Shown here: piece after piece, positions 9,717-18,893 of the stretch | Numbering within the stretch: position 1 is the stretch's first letter | Layout: the number at the start of each line of letters is the position of its first letter | Origin: Bacteroidales bacterium | GTDB lineage: Bacteria > Bacteroidota > Bacteroidia > Bacteroidales > WCHB1-69 | DNA: 59,426 bases | Assembly (NCBI GenBank): GCA_017551725.1 | Contig: JAFZKY010000028.1 | Span: 1 to 59,426, forward strand | Reading direction: 5' to 3' | Notes under the pieces: generated by a model | Database searches by the model: none | Told to the model about the DNA's origin: nothing | What the model saw: only the letters and a program-made list of their open reading frames with translations | Made by a program: the position numbers and the translations under genes

Positions 9717-9724
9717 CAAAAATA
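9717..9724 (-). promoter_or_regulatory. -7 promoter box for the DUF5618 gene
   Basis: The minus strand reads TATTTTTG then CC, with a TTGAC about 20 bases further upstream as a possible -33 element. The ATG at 9684 follows about 30 bp downstream. Confidence 0.5.
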
Positions 9725-10057
9725 CAACGAGAACTGGCGTTTGTCAAGTGTTTTGTGAATTTTTTTTATTGTTGAAAATCAAATAATTGAAATTTTAATA
9801 TTTTGTTTTTGATAATAAATGATTAATTTTCTTTCTTTATTTCGGAGAAAAAGAGGTGTCGAATGGAAGTGTTCTGTTGCATTATATGACTACCTTGGTT
9901 TGCAAACACCCCTTTTACAATAGCAGGAGAATAGCCCCTTGCGGCACGGAAGAGCTACGAAAATAATAAACGATGTTGTCTGATCAGGTCAACACCTATA
10001 TCATTGCCCCAAACAGTGTATGTCCTATACCGACTCGAGACCGCCGATAGGTCATGA
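9725..10057. other. Gene-free stretch, AT-rich in its left half
   Basis: The first roughly 120 bases are very AT-rich, the likely upstream part of the DUF5618 promoter. The right half (about 9850-10057) is of mixed composition, with no open frame of note, no tRNA-like fold and no clear hairpin with a T-tract. I see no recognisable feature here. Confidence 0.5.
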
Positions 10058-10951
10058 TTACCTTTTAGTGCTGCTCGGACACACTATTTTCAAGCTCGCC
10101 GGCACCATCCGTATGTCGAGGGTGGCGGGCATGACGACAGGTTCGCCGTCGATGTTGACCACGCCCTCGCCGGCGCGTTCCACGAGGATGTGTTGGGCTT
10201 TGATTTCCGTGAAATGGCGGTCGCGGTTCAGATGTCCTGTCATCATCTTCATGGCGGTGGTGGGCGCCTGCAGGAGGGTGGGGCGGTTGAGGATGCAAGT
10301 GTCGATAAGGCCGTCCTGCAGGGAGGCGTGCGGGGCGATGACGGCGTTGTACCCGAATTGGTTGGCGTTGGCGAAGGTGATAAGCAGCGGGCTGCATTCC
10401 AGCGTGGACTGCCCGTCAAAGGTTAGCCTGTAGCGTTCCTCTTTGAAATGGAGGTAGTTGGCCAGCGCGTACTGGGAGTAAGGGAGAAATCCCCGGCGCG
10501 GGTCGCGGGAGAAGTCGTAGGCAGTCTGCGCGTCGAGGCCGATGCCGGCCACGCTGACAAAGGGTGTCCCGTTGAGAGTGGCGGTGTCAATGGTCTGGAT
10601 TGTGCTTTGGGGCAGAATCGAAAGGGCTTTGTCCGTCCGCAACGGAAGGTGCAGGCTGCGGGCGAGGCCGTTGCCGGACCCGTAGGGGATGACGGCCAGC
10701 GCAGTTTCCGTGCCGATGAGGCTGCGCGCCACCTCGTTGATGGTGCCGTCGCCGCCCACCGCTGCCACGATGTCGTAGCGTCCGACGGCCTCCGCCGCCA
10801 ACGCCGTGGCATGGCCCGCGTGCGCGGTGAATACGATTTCGTAAGCCATGTTGGCGGAATCCAGACAACGGGCCACCCTGGTCGGGAAGCTCTGCTTGGC
10901 CTTGTGCCCTGAAATGGGGTTGACAATGAATAAAATGCGCTTTTTCGGCAT
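10058..10951 (-). CDS. Diacylglycerol kinase-family lipid kinase (DgkB/YegS type)
   Basis: A 297-residue protein of the DAGK catalytic family. NPISG (11-15) and the ATP-binding GGDGT (66-70) with GSGNGLARSL (91-100) are visible. The C-terminal lobe has the family's NANQFGYNAVIAPHA and NIDGEP motifs. These enzymes phosphorylate diacylglycerol or a related lipid at the cytoplasmic membrane face. The start is ATG 10951 (MPKKRILFIVNP); the frame extends further upstream, but only through the promoter. It is divergent from the LtaS-like phosphoglycerol transferase, whose product in Gram-positives is diacylglycerol, so recycling of that lipid is an attractive but inferred role. Sphingosine or another lipid could equally be the substrate. 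Confidence 0.85.
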   Translation of the reverse strand: MPKKRILFIVNPISGHKAKQSFPTRVARCLDSANMAYEIVFTAHAGHATALAAEAVGRYDIVAAVGGDGTINEVARSLIGTETALAVIPYGSGNGLARSLHLPLRTDKALSILPQSTIQTIDTATLNGTPFVSVAGIGLDAQTAYDFSRDPRRGFLPYSQYALANYLHFKEERYRLTFDGQSTLECSPLLITFANANQFGYNAVIAPHASLQDGLIDTCILNRPTLLQAPTTAMKMMTGHLNRDRHFTEIKAQHILVERAGEGVVNIDGEPVVMPATLDIRMVPASLKIVCPSSTKR

Positions 10952-10971
10952 GAGTACAATGATTGAGAACG

Positions 10972-10979
10972 CAAAAATA
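10972..10979 (-). promoter_or_regulatory. -7 promoter box for the lipid kinase
   Basis: The minus strand reads TATTTTTG then CG, 20 bp before ATG 10951. It stands only 11 bp from the opposing box at 10991-10998, so polymerase bound at one promoter should occlude the other. Confidence 0.55.
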
Positions 10980-10990
10980 CAAAAAAAGAT

Positions 10991-10998
10991 TACTTTTG
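10991..10998 (+). promoter_or_regulatory. -7 promoter box for the LtaS-like gene
   Basis: TACTTTTG then CA, 18 bp before ATG 11017, back to back with the lipid kinase box. Confidence 0.55.
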
Positions 10999-11016
10999 CA
11001 TCCTCAATACGCATTT

Positions 11017-12954
11017 ATGAAAAAACTCTGGAAGAATGATTTTACAGTCTTGGTAATGAGGATTTTACCATTATATGCATGTATTCTCATCACCCAGATT
11101 CTCTTCTACTTCTATAACCGTCCGGTGATTGGAGACCTGTCTGCCGCCGAACTGCCTATGCTCTTATGGGGTTCCTTGAAGTTCTCCACGATTTCAATCC
11201 TCTACCTGAACGCCCCTTTCATTCTTCTCTCCCTGCTGCCGTTGCGTGTTCGTGAAACCAAAGGCTATCAGCGAATGCTTTTCTGGCTTTATACGATTAC
11301 AAATTCTATCGGCATTGTCATCCTGAATCTGGCTGATGTGATTTACTATCGTTATGCCTTTAAGCGGATTACGCTGGAGGAGATGCATTTTTTTGAGGAG
11401 AACGACAACACATTCGGCATCCTGTTCAAGTCGATGGGGGAGAACTGGTATGTGGTGTTGCTGGCTGTGTTGTTGGTGTTTTTTCTGTTTTTTGTGTATA
11501 AAAAAATCAAATACCATCCCACGGATATTGCCAAGCCAGTGGCCTATTATGTGACTAACACGTTGGTTCTGGCGGTTGCGTTTCTGCTGTGGGTAGCGGG
11601 TGTGCGCGGTTCAACGGAATGGAAGGCCCGTCCGGTGACCATCAGCAATGTGGCCTACTACACACAGTCGCCGCAAAAGGGCTCCGTGGCGCTCAGCAAT
11701 CCGTTCTGCCTGTTGCGCATGATCGGCATCCGGCAGCTGGAGGTCCCGGCGTATTTTACCGATGAGGAGACGGCGGCTCTCTACACTCCGTATCATTATC
11801 CCGCTCTCGCACATGCGCCCGTGGCCGCGGGCAAGAATGTCGTCATCTTTGTGTTGGAGAGTTTCAGCCGTGAGCACTCGCAGTACCTGTCGCCGCATCT
11901 GAACCCGGACGGCGGCTACACGCCCTTCCTGGATTCGCTGATGCGGGAAGGGTTAGTGTTTCCCCACGCTTTTGCCAACGGCATGAAGTCGATAGAGGCG
12001 TTGCCGTCGGTGTTGGCTTCCATCCCGTCTTATCGCACGCCGTTTGCCCTGTTGCCGCAGGCTCTGGCGCCCATCGACGGACTCCCGAGGCTGTTGGCGG
12101 AGGAGGGCTATGGCACGCATTTCTTCTGCGGGGCCCGTGCCAACCAGATGGGCTTTGAGGCCTTCGGAAACCTATGCGGCATCCAAAATTTCCACAACAG
12201 GGAGGACTTCGAGAAGCAGCATCCTGGCAAGGGACAGGCCAACATCTGGGGCGTGTGGGACATGCCGTTCCTGCAATTTGTGGCCGAAGAACTTGACAAG
12301 GTGGACACTCCGTTCTTTACGGCCGTGTTCACGTTGAGCTCGCATCATCCGTACGACCTGCCTGAGCCGTACGCTTCCAAGATGCCGGTGGGCAACACGC
12401 CGGTGCAGCCCTGTGTGGCTTACACCGATCTCTCATTGCGGAATTTTTTTGAAAAGGCCTCCAAGATGCCGTGGTTCCAGAACACGCTGTTCGTCTTCGT
12501 CGCCGACCATGTGTCGCCGCAGATGGCTCACCCCGAGACGCGTACGGCCAAGGGCAACACGGCCATTCTCTATTTTATGTACACCCCCGATCATTCGGTT
12601 CAGGGCCGCTATGAGCCGGTGACCCAGCAACTGGACATCATGCCCACAGTTTTGGGGCTGATGGGCTTCGAGAAGCCCTATTTCGCCTTCGGTCGCGATA
12701 TCTTCAACGAGCCGGATCGCGCCCCGATGGTGGTGAACTGCGTAAACCAGACCTATCAATGCCTGACGGATTCCATTAGCCTCTATTTTGACGGCAGTCG
12801 GCGGCTTTACGTGTATAATGCGAACGACACGCTCCAGCAACGTGATGTGTTGGATGCGGGAAGCCATTTGCAACGGGATCTAGAAACAGACATGAAGGCC
12901 CTTCTGCAATCCTATTATCGGCATGTGGCGGAAGGGAGGTTTCGCGTTCCGTAA
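11017..12954 (+). CDS. LtaS-like phosphoglycerol/phosphoethanolamine transferase (sulfatase superfamily membrane protein)
   Basis: A 645-residue membrane enzyme with five predicted N-terminal helices (roughly 9-33, 50-76, 87-111, 144-161, 175-196) and a periplasmic sulfatase-fold domain from about 270. Metal/catalytic landmarks are NVVIFVLESF (Glu281), NGMKSIEALPS (Ser325 in the nucleophile position, where LtaS has Thr), WGVWD (414-415), HHPYDLP and FVADHVSP (Asp497, His498). The family transfers phosphoglycerol or phosphoethanolamine from a phospholipid to an acceptor, leaving diacylglycerol. Gram-negative homologues modify periplasmic glucans or lipids; the acceptor here is unknown. ATG 11017 fits the promoter box and gives a clean membrane-protein N terminus. 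It is divergent from a lipid kinase. Confidence 0.85.
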   Translation: MKKLWKNDFTVLVMRILPLYACILITQILFYFYNRPVIGDLSAAELPMLLWGSLKFSTISILYLNAPFILLSLLPLRVRETKGYQRMLFWLYTITNSIGIVILNLADVIYYRYAFKRITLEEMHFFEENDNTFGILFKSMGENWYVVLLAVLLVFFLFFVYKKIKYHPTDIAKPVAYYVTNTLVLAVAFLLWVAGVRGSTEWKARPVTISNVAYYTQSPQKGSVALSNPFCLLRMIGIRQLEVPAYFTDEETAALYTPYHYPALAHAPVAAGKNVVIFVLESFSREHSQYLSPHLNPDGGYTPFLDSLMREGLVFPHAFANGMKSIEALPSVLASIPSYRTPFALLPQALAPIDGLPRLLAEEGYGTHFFCGARANQMGFEAFGNLCGIQNFHNREDFEKQHPGKGQANIWGVWDMPFLQFVAEELDKVDTPFFTAVFTLSSHHPYDLPEPYASKMPVGNTPVQPCVAYTDLSLRNFFEKASKMPWFQNTLFVFVADHVSPQMAHPETRTAKGNTAILYFMYTPDHSVQGRYEPVTQQLDIMPTVLGLMGFEKPYFAFGRDIFNEPDRAPMVVNCVNQTYQCLTDSISLYFDGSRRLYVYNANDTLQQRDVLDAGSHLQRDLETDMKALLQSYYRHVAEGRFRVP

Positions 12955-12962
12955 TTTTTTTG

Positions 12963-12970
12963 TATTTTCG
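12963..12970 (+). promoter_or_regulatory. Probable -7 box for the transglutaminase-like gene
   Basis: TATTTTCG then CCGCC is a one-mismatch form of TAnnTTTG, immediately after the LtaS-like stop and 50 bp before ATG 13021. Weaker than the other boxes. Confidence 0.4.
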
Positions 12971-13020
12971 CCGCCTTTTATATACTTAATGTAAGAAGTT
13001 AATTTAAAAACACAAATGAT

Positions 13021-15408
13021 ATGAAACGTCTCTTACTTGTTATTCTGGCCATTGCCTCTTTGGGGTTGGTTTCAGCACAGGAAAATCCCCAATCTGTTCT
13101 CATCAACAAGTCTTTTACGGATGACCCCTTCTACCAGGGCTTGCTTAGGGAGTATCAGGAATACTCCGTCATCCCCATGCCGGAAGTCCAAACGCCCTAT
13201 CAGTCTGTAATACAGACAGGTAATCCGTATCGGCCGGTATCCGGATCTAAACGTATCTTGGCACCGGGCGAGGCATTGATCTTCGCTGTGGACGGCAACA
13301 CGGTGACGGAGGAGACCAACCATCTCGGCAACACCTTCTCTTCGGATATTGAAAATGCCATCAGCCGTGTGCCCGAGTGGCTTCAATACGACCTTCGTTT
13401 CAAGTTCAAGGTGGTGACGAGCGCCTCTGTGCGCAACAAGATGGTAACCGTCATCAACAATGCCCCGAAGAAATATTTGGACGAGGTGGCATATGTGGTC
13501 ACGTATCTCCCGGTGGAGGTGTTGAGTGGCTCTCGCTTGCCGAGCGACTGGAGCTATCTGATTGACAACGCCCGCTGGATATATACCCATGCCGACTCGC
13601 TGCAATATGTGGAGATTGTGGAATACGGCGACACGACAACGCAGGACTGGTACACAACGACGCAATACCGTATCAAACAAGGTTCCAACTATATATGGCG
13701 TGAGGTGGACCGCTATTACTATTACCAATTTCTCGTGATGCCCAAGTTGGAACAGGAGGTGCTGGCCATCACTGACAACCTGACTTCCATCAGCAGTTCC
13801 CGCACGTGGGGCTATTTCTGGCGCGATTATCTGTGGAATGATTATTCTCATGCCGTCAATACGGCGGACACGGCCTACCGTGGCTATAAGAGAGTGAATA
13901 CGTGGGGCTATGTGGCCATTAATTCGTCAGGCGCCCGCGACACGGTCCGCATTGATACTATTCCCCGTTTGGGCGAGATTATGCAGATGCCGACCTATCT
14001 TTGGGATGAAACCCCGACAATCTATTTCTTCAACAGACCCTTCTCCGCCACGCAGAGCGCATTGAATGTGCTGGGCAACTGGGCTTCCCGTTGTGTGCCG
14101 CAGGATGTGACCAGCAGCAGCGACTACCGTCCTTCCGAACCGAACCACATTGCCTGGAAGCATGTGGGCAACTGTCATGAGGATGCCTTGCTGGTGGTGG
14201 CCGCCGCCCGTACCGCGCTGATTCCCTGCATCCATGTGGCCGACTTGTGTGATGACCACGTGTGGGCTGCCATTCATGACGGCGGTGACTCGATATGGCA
14301 TCATTTCGAGTTCTTCCGTGGCGGATGCTCAGCTGGCAGACCTTACTATTGGGGCATGACGAACATGCAGGCCAACGGTAACTATGGTTGGAACAGCTCT
14401 CTGGTACAGGGCTATGTGCCGGACGGACATCTCCTTAACATGTCGGAAACATATTCGGAAAATACTCCGTGTACACTCAATCTGACGGTCACGGACCAGG
14501 ATGGATACCCTGTGGACGGGGCGCGGGTGAATCTCTATTCCACTAACACGCAATATGGTACGGAATACAAGCTGTCGGCAGGCAATCTTTGGACGGACGC
14601 ACAGGGTAAAATCTCCGTCAAGTTGGGTACGGGCAAAAAGTATTATTTCAAGATCAGCCATTCCAAATATGGCAGTTTTCCCGAGACATCTGGCCAGATT
14701 TATGTCTTGATTAGCTCGAACACCACGGCCGGACAGGTCTATAACAAGACGTTTACGATTCCAGCTTCCGCACAGTCGGCTCGTTATCAGATAACCTCCA
14801 CGCAGGAAACGTACGAGGCCCAGAACAGCCTTCAGGTCACCTTGGATGCCCGTAACGTGACATCGGATTCCAATCCGGAAGATGCGCAGTCGTCCACGTT
14901 CTACGAGCGCACCGGTGCGTTGGCAGGCTTGCGTACATACGTGGTGGGCGAGGCAGATGTGGCCGCATTCAGCAATGCCACCCGTACGGGCAATGCGGAG
15001 TATGATTTTGGCTCGCTGGCTTCCGGCTCTTTCAATATCCCAACGCATACGGAGGGCCGAACCTATGTTGTGATGGCTAATCTCAACAACTTTAAGAACT
15101 ACATTGAGGTGTCGTACGATGCTCAGGTGGTGAATGGTGCGGAATTCCCCGGTGTGGGGGTGACGCAGCATGACAATGCTAAAACGGAATGGTTGCAGGC
15201 CTACCCGAACCCCGCTTCCGATGTGCTCCACTATAGTGTGTCGGAGCGTCTTATGGGAACACCTTATCAACTGGTGGATGTGATGGGTCGTGTGGTAGCC
15301 GATGGTGTCGTTTCCGACAGGGAAGGCACGCTTTCGCTGAATCATCTCCAAGCTGGCGTCTATGTGCTTCGCGTGGGCTCCCAATGGACGAAGATTATGA
15401 AGAAATAA
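13021..15408 (+). CDS. Secreted transglutaminase-like protein with T9SS type A sorting domain
   Basis: 795 residues. A Sec signal peptide (MKRLLLVILAIASLGLVSAQ) is followed by a large N-terminal region rich in Trp and Tyr, then a transglutaminase-like core: GNCHEDALLV (Cys385), CDDHVWAAIHD (His413) and WHHFEFFRGG (Glu430 as a possible third residue). From about 480 there is an Ig-like/carboxypeptidase-regulatory unit (TVTDQDGYPVDGARVNLYS). The last 75 residues are a T9SS type A signal: YPNPASDVLHYSV, DVMGRVVADG, LQAGVYVLRVG, KIMKK. It should be exported to the cell surface or medium. Family members can be proteases, transglutaminases or peptide-binding proteins; the activity is not assigned. 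mpl follows after 27 bp, so the two may be co-transcribed. Confidence 0.85.
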   Translation: MKRLLLVILAIASLGLVSAQENPQSVLINKSFTDDPFYQGLLREYQEYSVIPMPEVQTPYQSVIQTGNPYRPVSGSKRILAPGEALIFAVDGNTVTEETNHLGNTFSSDIENAISRVPEWLQYDLRFKFKVVTSASVRNKMVTVINNAPKKYLDEVAYVVTYLPVEVLSGSRLPSDWSYLIDNARWIYTHADSLQYVEIVEYGDTTTQDWYTTTQYRIKQGSNYIWREVDRYYYYQFLVMPKLEQEVLAITDNLTSISSSRTWGYFWRDYLWNDYSHAVNTADTAYRGYKRVNTWGYVAINSSGARDTVRIDTIPRLGEIMQMPTYLWDETPTIYFFNRPFSATQSALNVLGNWASRCVPQDVTSSSDYRPSEPNHIAWKHVGNCHEDALLVVAAARTALIPCIHVADLCDDHVWAAIHDGGDSIWHHFEFFRGGCSAGRPYYWGMTNMQANGNYGWNSSLVQGYVPDGHLLNMSETYSENTPCTLNLTVTDQDGYPVDGARVNLYSTNTQYGTEYKLSAGNLWTDAQGKISVKLGTGKKYYFKISHSKYGSFPETSGQIYVLISSNTTAGQVYNKTFTIPASAQSARYQITSTQETYEAQNSLQVTLDARNVTSDSNPEDAQSSTFYERTGALAGLRTYVVGEADVAAFSNATRTGNAEYDFGSLASGSFNIPTHTEGRTYVVMANLNNFKNYIEVSYDAQVVNGAEFPGVGVTQHDNAKTEWLQAYPNPASDVLHYSVSERLMGTPYQLVDVMGRVVADGVVSDREGTLSLNHLQAGVYVLRVGSQWTKIMKK

Positions 15409-15435
15409 TTGATCTAAACACGATAACAGACGACT

Positions 15436-16800
15436 ATGAACGTACATTTTATAGCCATCGGAGGCAGCGCCATGCACAACTTGGCCATTGCCTTGCATCT
15501 CAAGGGTGATCATGTGACGGGTTCTGACGACGAGATCTTTGAACCCGCGCGTGGACGGCTGGCCCGCTATGGCCTTCTGCCGGATTCCATCGGCTGGCAT
15601 CCTGAAAGAATAACCCCGGAACTGGATGCCATCATTCTGGGAATGCATGCCCGCATTGACAATCCTGAGCTCGTTCGGGCTAAAGAGCTCGGCCTTAAAA
15701 TCTATTCATATCCTGAATATTTGTACGAACATAGCAAAGATAAGACGCGCATCGTCATCGGGGGCAGCCATGGCAAAACGACCATAACCTCCATGATTAT
15801 CCATGTGTTGCAGCAGAACCAGATTGAATGTGACTATATGGTGGGTGCGCAGCTGGACGGCTTTGAGGTGATGGTCCGCTTGTCGGACACAGCCCGCGTG
15901 ATGGTGATTGAGGGAGACGAGTATCTGACCTCGCCCATCGACCGCCGACCCAAGTTCCATGTATATCAGCCCACGGTCGGGATTGTGAGCGGCATCGCCT
16001 GGGATCATGTGAATGTGTTTCCGACGTTTGATATTTATGTGGAGCAGTTCGAGATTTTCGCCAAGATGATTCCGGCGGACGGCTGTTACATCTATTGCGA
16101 GAATGACGAGGTGCTGAGGACATTGGCCGGAAAGATAACCCAGACGAAAAAACAGCCGTACGGCGTTCATCCGTATCACATCCGTGACGGCGTCACATAT
16201 CTGGAAACACCATATGGGGATGTTCCGCTTCACATTTTTGGAAAACATAATCTCACCAACCTGAATGCGGCCCGCTATGCGTGTGCCGAGATCGGGGTGG
16301 GGGATGAGGCCTTCTATAAGGCGATCGCCTCCTTCAAGGGAGCATCCAAACGTCTTGAATTGGTGGCTAAGAATGACCACTGTGCGGTATATAAAGACTT
16401 TGCCCATTCGCCCTCCAAGTTGAAGGCTACCATCGCCGCTGTGCGCGAGCAGTATCCAGACCGAAAGTTGGTAGCGTGCATGGAATTGCATACGTTCAGC
16501 AGTCTCACCGAACAGTTTTTGACTCAGTATCGGGGGGCGATGGATTTGGCTGACACGGCCATGGTCTATTTCTCGCCGGAGGCGGTGGCATTGAAAAAAT
16601 TGCCGCCACTTTCTCCCGAAAATATCTATTCCGCTTTTGGCCGGGAAGACCTTCAGGTGTTTGACGATTCAGCAAAGATGGTTGATAATCTATTGAAAAT
16701 CAATGAAAAAGATGCTGTTTTTTTATTGATGTCGTCAGGGGATTTTAACGGTGTGGATTTGACTGCTTTAGGTGAAAAAATTATATCTTTGCGCGCTTGA
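15436..16800 (+). CDS. mpl: UDP-N-acetylmuramate:L-alanyl-gamma-D-glutamyl-meso-diaminopimelate ligase Mpl
   Basis: 454 residues of the Mur ligase family. It has an N-terminal Rossmann domain (HFIAIGGSAMHNLA), the ATP P-loop GGSHGKTT (109-116), an Mpl/MurC-like central domain (EGDEYLTSPIDRRPKF, SGIAWDHVNVFPTF) and a C-terminal ligase domain (KGASKRLELVAK, DFAHSPSKLKA, ELHTFSSL). The distinctive ELHTFSSL and GDEY motifs favour Mpl over MurC. Mpl reattaches the recycled tripeptide L-Ala-D-Glu-mDAP to UDP-MurNAc in the cytoplasm, bypassing MurC, D and E. The length is normal. The last codons overlap the promoter of the next gene. Confidence 0.92.
   Translation: MNVHFIAIGGSAMHNLAIALHLKGDHVTGSDDEIFEPARGRLARYGLLPDSIGWHPERITPELDAIILGMHARIDNPELVRAKELGLKIYSYPEYLYEHSKDKTRIVIGGSHGKTTITSMIIHVLQQNQIECDYMVGAQLDGFEVMVRLSDTARVMVIEGDEYLTSPIDRRPKFHVYQPTVGIVSGIAWDHVNVFPTFDIYVEQFEIFAKMIPADGCYIYCENDEVLRTLAGKITQTKKQPYGVHPYHIRDGVTYLETPYGDVPLHIFGKHNLTNLNAARYACAEIGVGDEAFYKAIASFKGASKRLELVAKNDHCAVYKDFAHSPSKLKATIAAVREQYPDRKLVACMELHTFSSLTEQFLTQYRGAMDLADTAMVYFSPEAVALKKLPPLSPENIYSAFGREDLQVFDDSAKMVDNLLKINEKDAVFLLMSSGDFNGVDLTALGEKIISLRA
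16784..16791 (+). promoter_or_regulatory. -7 promoter box for the DUF1573 gene, inside the mpl 3' end
   Basis: TATCTTTG then CGCGC, a perfect match, lies within the last codons of mpl and 37 bp before ATG 16829. Confidence 0.55.
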
Positions 16801-16828
16801 TTAAAAAACCCATAAAAAACCTATAAAA

Positions 16829-17926
16829 ATGAAAAAGACTTGTTTAACGATGTTGTTTGCGGTGGCAGCTCTTCTTTGTTTTGCCCAGCCGCAGATTCAG
16901 TTTCAAGAGACCACGCATGATTTCGGAAAAATCAAGGAAGAGGGCGGCAAGGTCACGGGTAGGTTCGTGTTCACCAATGTGGGCACCGAGGATCTTCTCT
17001 TGACGAATGTGCGTCCCGGTTGCGGCTGCACCGCTGCCAACTATACCAAGGAGCCGGTGGCTCCGGGCCAGCAGGGCTTCATCGATGCCACGTACAATCC
17101 TTACAACCGTCCCGGCGGATTCAACAAGAACATCCGCGTGACGACGAACGAACCCCGTTTCACGGATGGCAGCAACAGCGCCCCGCACATGATTTTCATC
17201 AAGGGCGAGGTCATCAAACGCCCCCCTACAGAGTTTGAAAAGGCTGGTTACACGAAGTCCAATGGCATGGCTCGCTTCTTCGATCCCAACGTGAAGATTG
17301 AAGCGCTGAACACTCAGAAAGTGAAAGACACGTTCAAGGTTCGCAACTTCTGGACGAAACCGGTCAGCTTTGAGATGAACGCTCCCAAGGAATACCTCAC
17401 TGAAGTGTATCGTAGTTTTGGTCCGGAACTTGCTCCTGGTCAGGAGGGTATCATCATATTGGAATTTGATGCTGCCAAGTGTGGCAAGTTCGGACAAATT
17501 AAGGAAACGGTTACCTATATGACAAACGATTCCATCGAAGCTCGCAAGATGCTGCACTATGCCATCAATGTCAAGGAGGATTTCTCCAAGATGTCGGCCA
17601 AGCAGCTCAAGAACGCTCCGGTGGCTGAGTTGAGCGCTTTGGCTTATGATTTTGGTTCAGTGGCCAAGAACTCCCAAACGCAGGGTGTCGTTACATTGGT
17701 CAACAAGGGTAAAACCCCATTGAAGATTCGTGCCATTGCCCCTAACAACAATTTTTTCCGGGCCAGCGCGCAAATGATGGAAATTCCTGCTGGTGGTTCC
17801 ACCATCATCACCCTCACCTTCAGGGCCAACTCCCGTCCGGGTGTGCAGAAAGGAACTCTTGATGTGATTACCAACGACCCGAACAATCCTATTCAGGTGA
17901 TCAATTTGAACGCCCAAATCCAATAG
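16829..17926 (+). CDS. Secreted DUF1573 domain protein
   Basis: 365 residues with a signal peptide (MKKTCLTMLFAVAALLCFAQ). It contains two DUF1573 (ASH/MSP-like Ig-fold) units: one near 25-130 with the hallmark THDFGKIKEEGG and GCGCTAANY, and a second near 265-365 (YDFGSVAKNSQ, LTFRANSRPGVQKGTLDVI). DUF1573 proteins are common in Bacteroidetes and are thought to be periplasmic or surface structural/binding proteins without known enzymatic activity. It has its own promoter and is convergent with the DUF4249 lipoprotein gene, 26 bp away. Confidence 0.85.
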   Translation: MKKTCLTMLFAVAALLCFAQPQIQFQETTHDFGKIKEEGGKVTGRFVFTNVGTEDLLLTNVRPGCGCTAANYTKEPVAPGQQGFIDATYNPYNRPGGFNKNIRVTTNEPRFTDGSNSAPHMIFIKGEVIKRPPTEFEKAGYTKSNGMARFFDPNVKIEALNTQKVKDTFKVRNFWTKPVSFEMNAPKEYLTEVYRSFGPELAPGQEGIIILEFDAAKCGKFGQIKETVTYMTNDSIEARKMLHYAINVKEDFSKMSAKQLKNAPVAELSALAYDFGSVAKNSQTQGVVTLVNKGKTPLKIRAIAPNNNFFRASAQMMEIPAGGSTIITLTFRANSRPGVQKGTLDVITNDPNNPIQVINLNAQIQ

Positions 17927-17952
17927 TCAGCGAATACAGGCTGGCGTAAATA

Positions 17953-18870
17953 CTACCAGATGAGCGTGTCCACGGCGGAGGCGAATCCACTCCAGTTGCC
18001 GAGGACACGCTCTCCTTTTATATTGGAAGCTACCGGGGCCGGGTTGGTGAAGGGATTGCTGCCCAGCACCGCTTCGCTGCCGCCTGTGATCATAAACCGG
18101 TAGGTGTTGTAGTCCATCTGGCTGTGACGCACATATACCGTGTCGCCCGGACGGAAGGTCATGCGCGAGTAGGCTTTCCGCTCTTCCTCCGACATGGCCG
18201 CCGCGAACAACGTTGAAACGCCGTAACGCTCGATTTCGTAGTTGAAGGTGAGCCCGTTGAAGGTCTTGTCGTCGAAGGCTACTGGCACGCTGCTTGCCCA
18301 AAGCCGGTCCTGGAAGTCCGGGCAATGCACCTTGACCGAGAAGGCATAGTAGTTGTTCTCTGCCGGATTGTCGGTCATCTGGATACGAACCACCCGCATG
18401 GAGTCGGAGTTCACGAACTCGGAGGGGTTGTCGAAGCGGATGGAGTCTAACGCAAAGGTGCTCGGGATGGTCGTTTCTGCCGTGTATTGCTCGCCCGCAT
18501 AGTTGACGGTCAGCGTGTAGGTGGTGTTCTCCTTGCCTTTCAGGTTCATGCTCTTGAATGCGAAAAACAACGGCGCATCGGGGCAGAACTGGAAGGTGAG
18601 GCGCTCGCTCTCCCCGTCGGAGGAGGTCACGATGACCTCCGCATCCGTGATCATCACGTGGTCGCGCAGGTAGTTCAAGTCTATCTCCGCCAGGTAGGAG
18701 ATGCTCTTGGATAACATGACGATGGCCGGCTGCCCGTTCTCAATGGTCCCCTCGATGACCAGCTTGGGCTCGTACTCGGGCATCTCCACGTCAATTTCCG
18801 TCTGGCATCCCGCCACGATCACGCCGAGAAACAAAATGATGATTTTAATATGATTACAAAAAACTCTCAC
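17953..18870 (-). CDS. DUF4249 outer-membrane lipoprotein, partner of the TonB receptor
   Basis: A lipoprotein with a hydrophobic leader and lipobox IVAGC, then an Ig-like N-terminal half (YEPKLVIEGTIENGQPAIVMLS) and the DUF4249 body. These proteins are regularly encoded directly after a TonB-dependent receptor in Bacteroidetes and are assumed to assist ligand capture, analogous to SusD. No ATG exists in a suitable place: GTG 18870 gives a compact lipoprotein signal (305 residues). TTG 18897, which overlaps the receptor stop as TTGA, would add nine residues and suggests translational coupling. The transported ligand is unknown. Confidence 0.82.
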   Translation of the reverse strand: MRVFCNHIKIIILFLGVIVAGCQTEIDVEMPEYEPKLVIEGTIENGQPAIVMLSKSISYLAEIDLNYLRDHVMITDAEVIVTSSDGESERLTFQFCPDAPLFFAFKSMNLKGKENTTYTLTVNYAGEQYTAETTIPSTFALDSIRFDNPSEFVNSDSMRVVRIQMTDNPAENNYYAFSVKVHCPDFQDRLWASSVPVAFDDKTFNGLTFNYEIERYGVSTLFAAAMSEEERKAYSRMTFRPGDTVYVRHSQMDYNTYRFMITGGSEAVLGSNPFTNPAPVASNIKGERVLGNWSGFASAVDTLIW

Positions 18871-18893
18871 AATATTATATCTATAAAACAATT

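Noticed and set aside
14329-15648. A 439-codon open frame antisense to the transglutaminase-like gene and mpl
   Set aside because: It crosses two real genes, has no start context or domain, and is rich in His/Arg/Ile from reverse codons.
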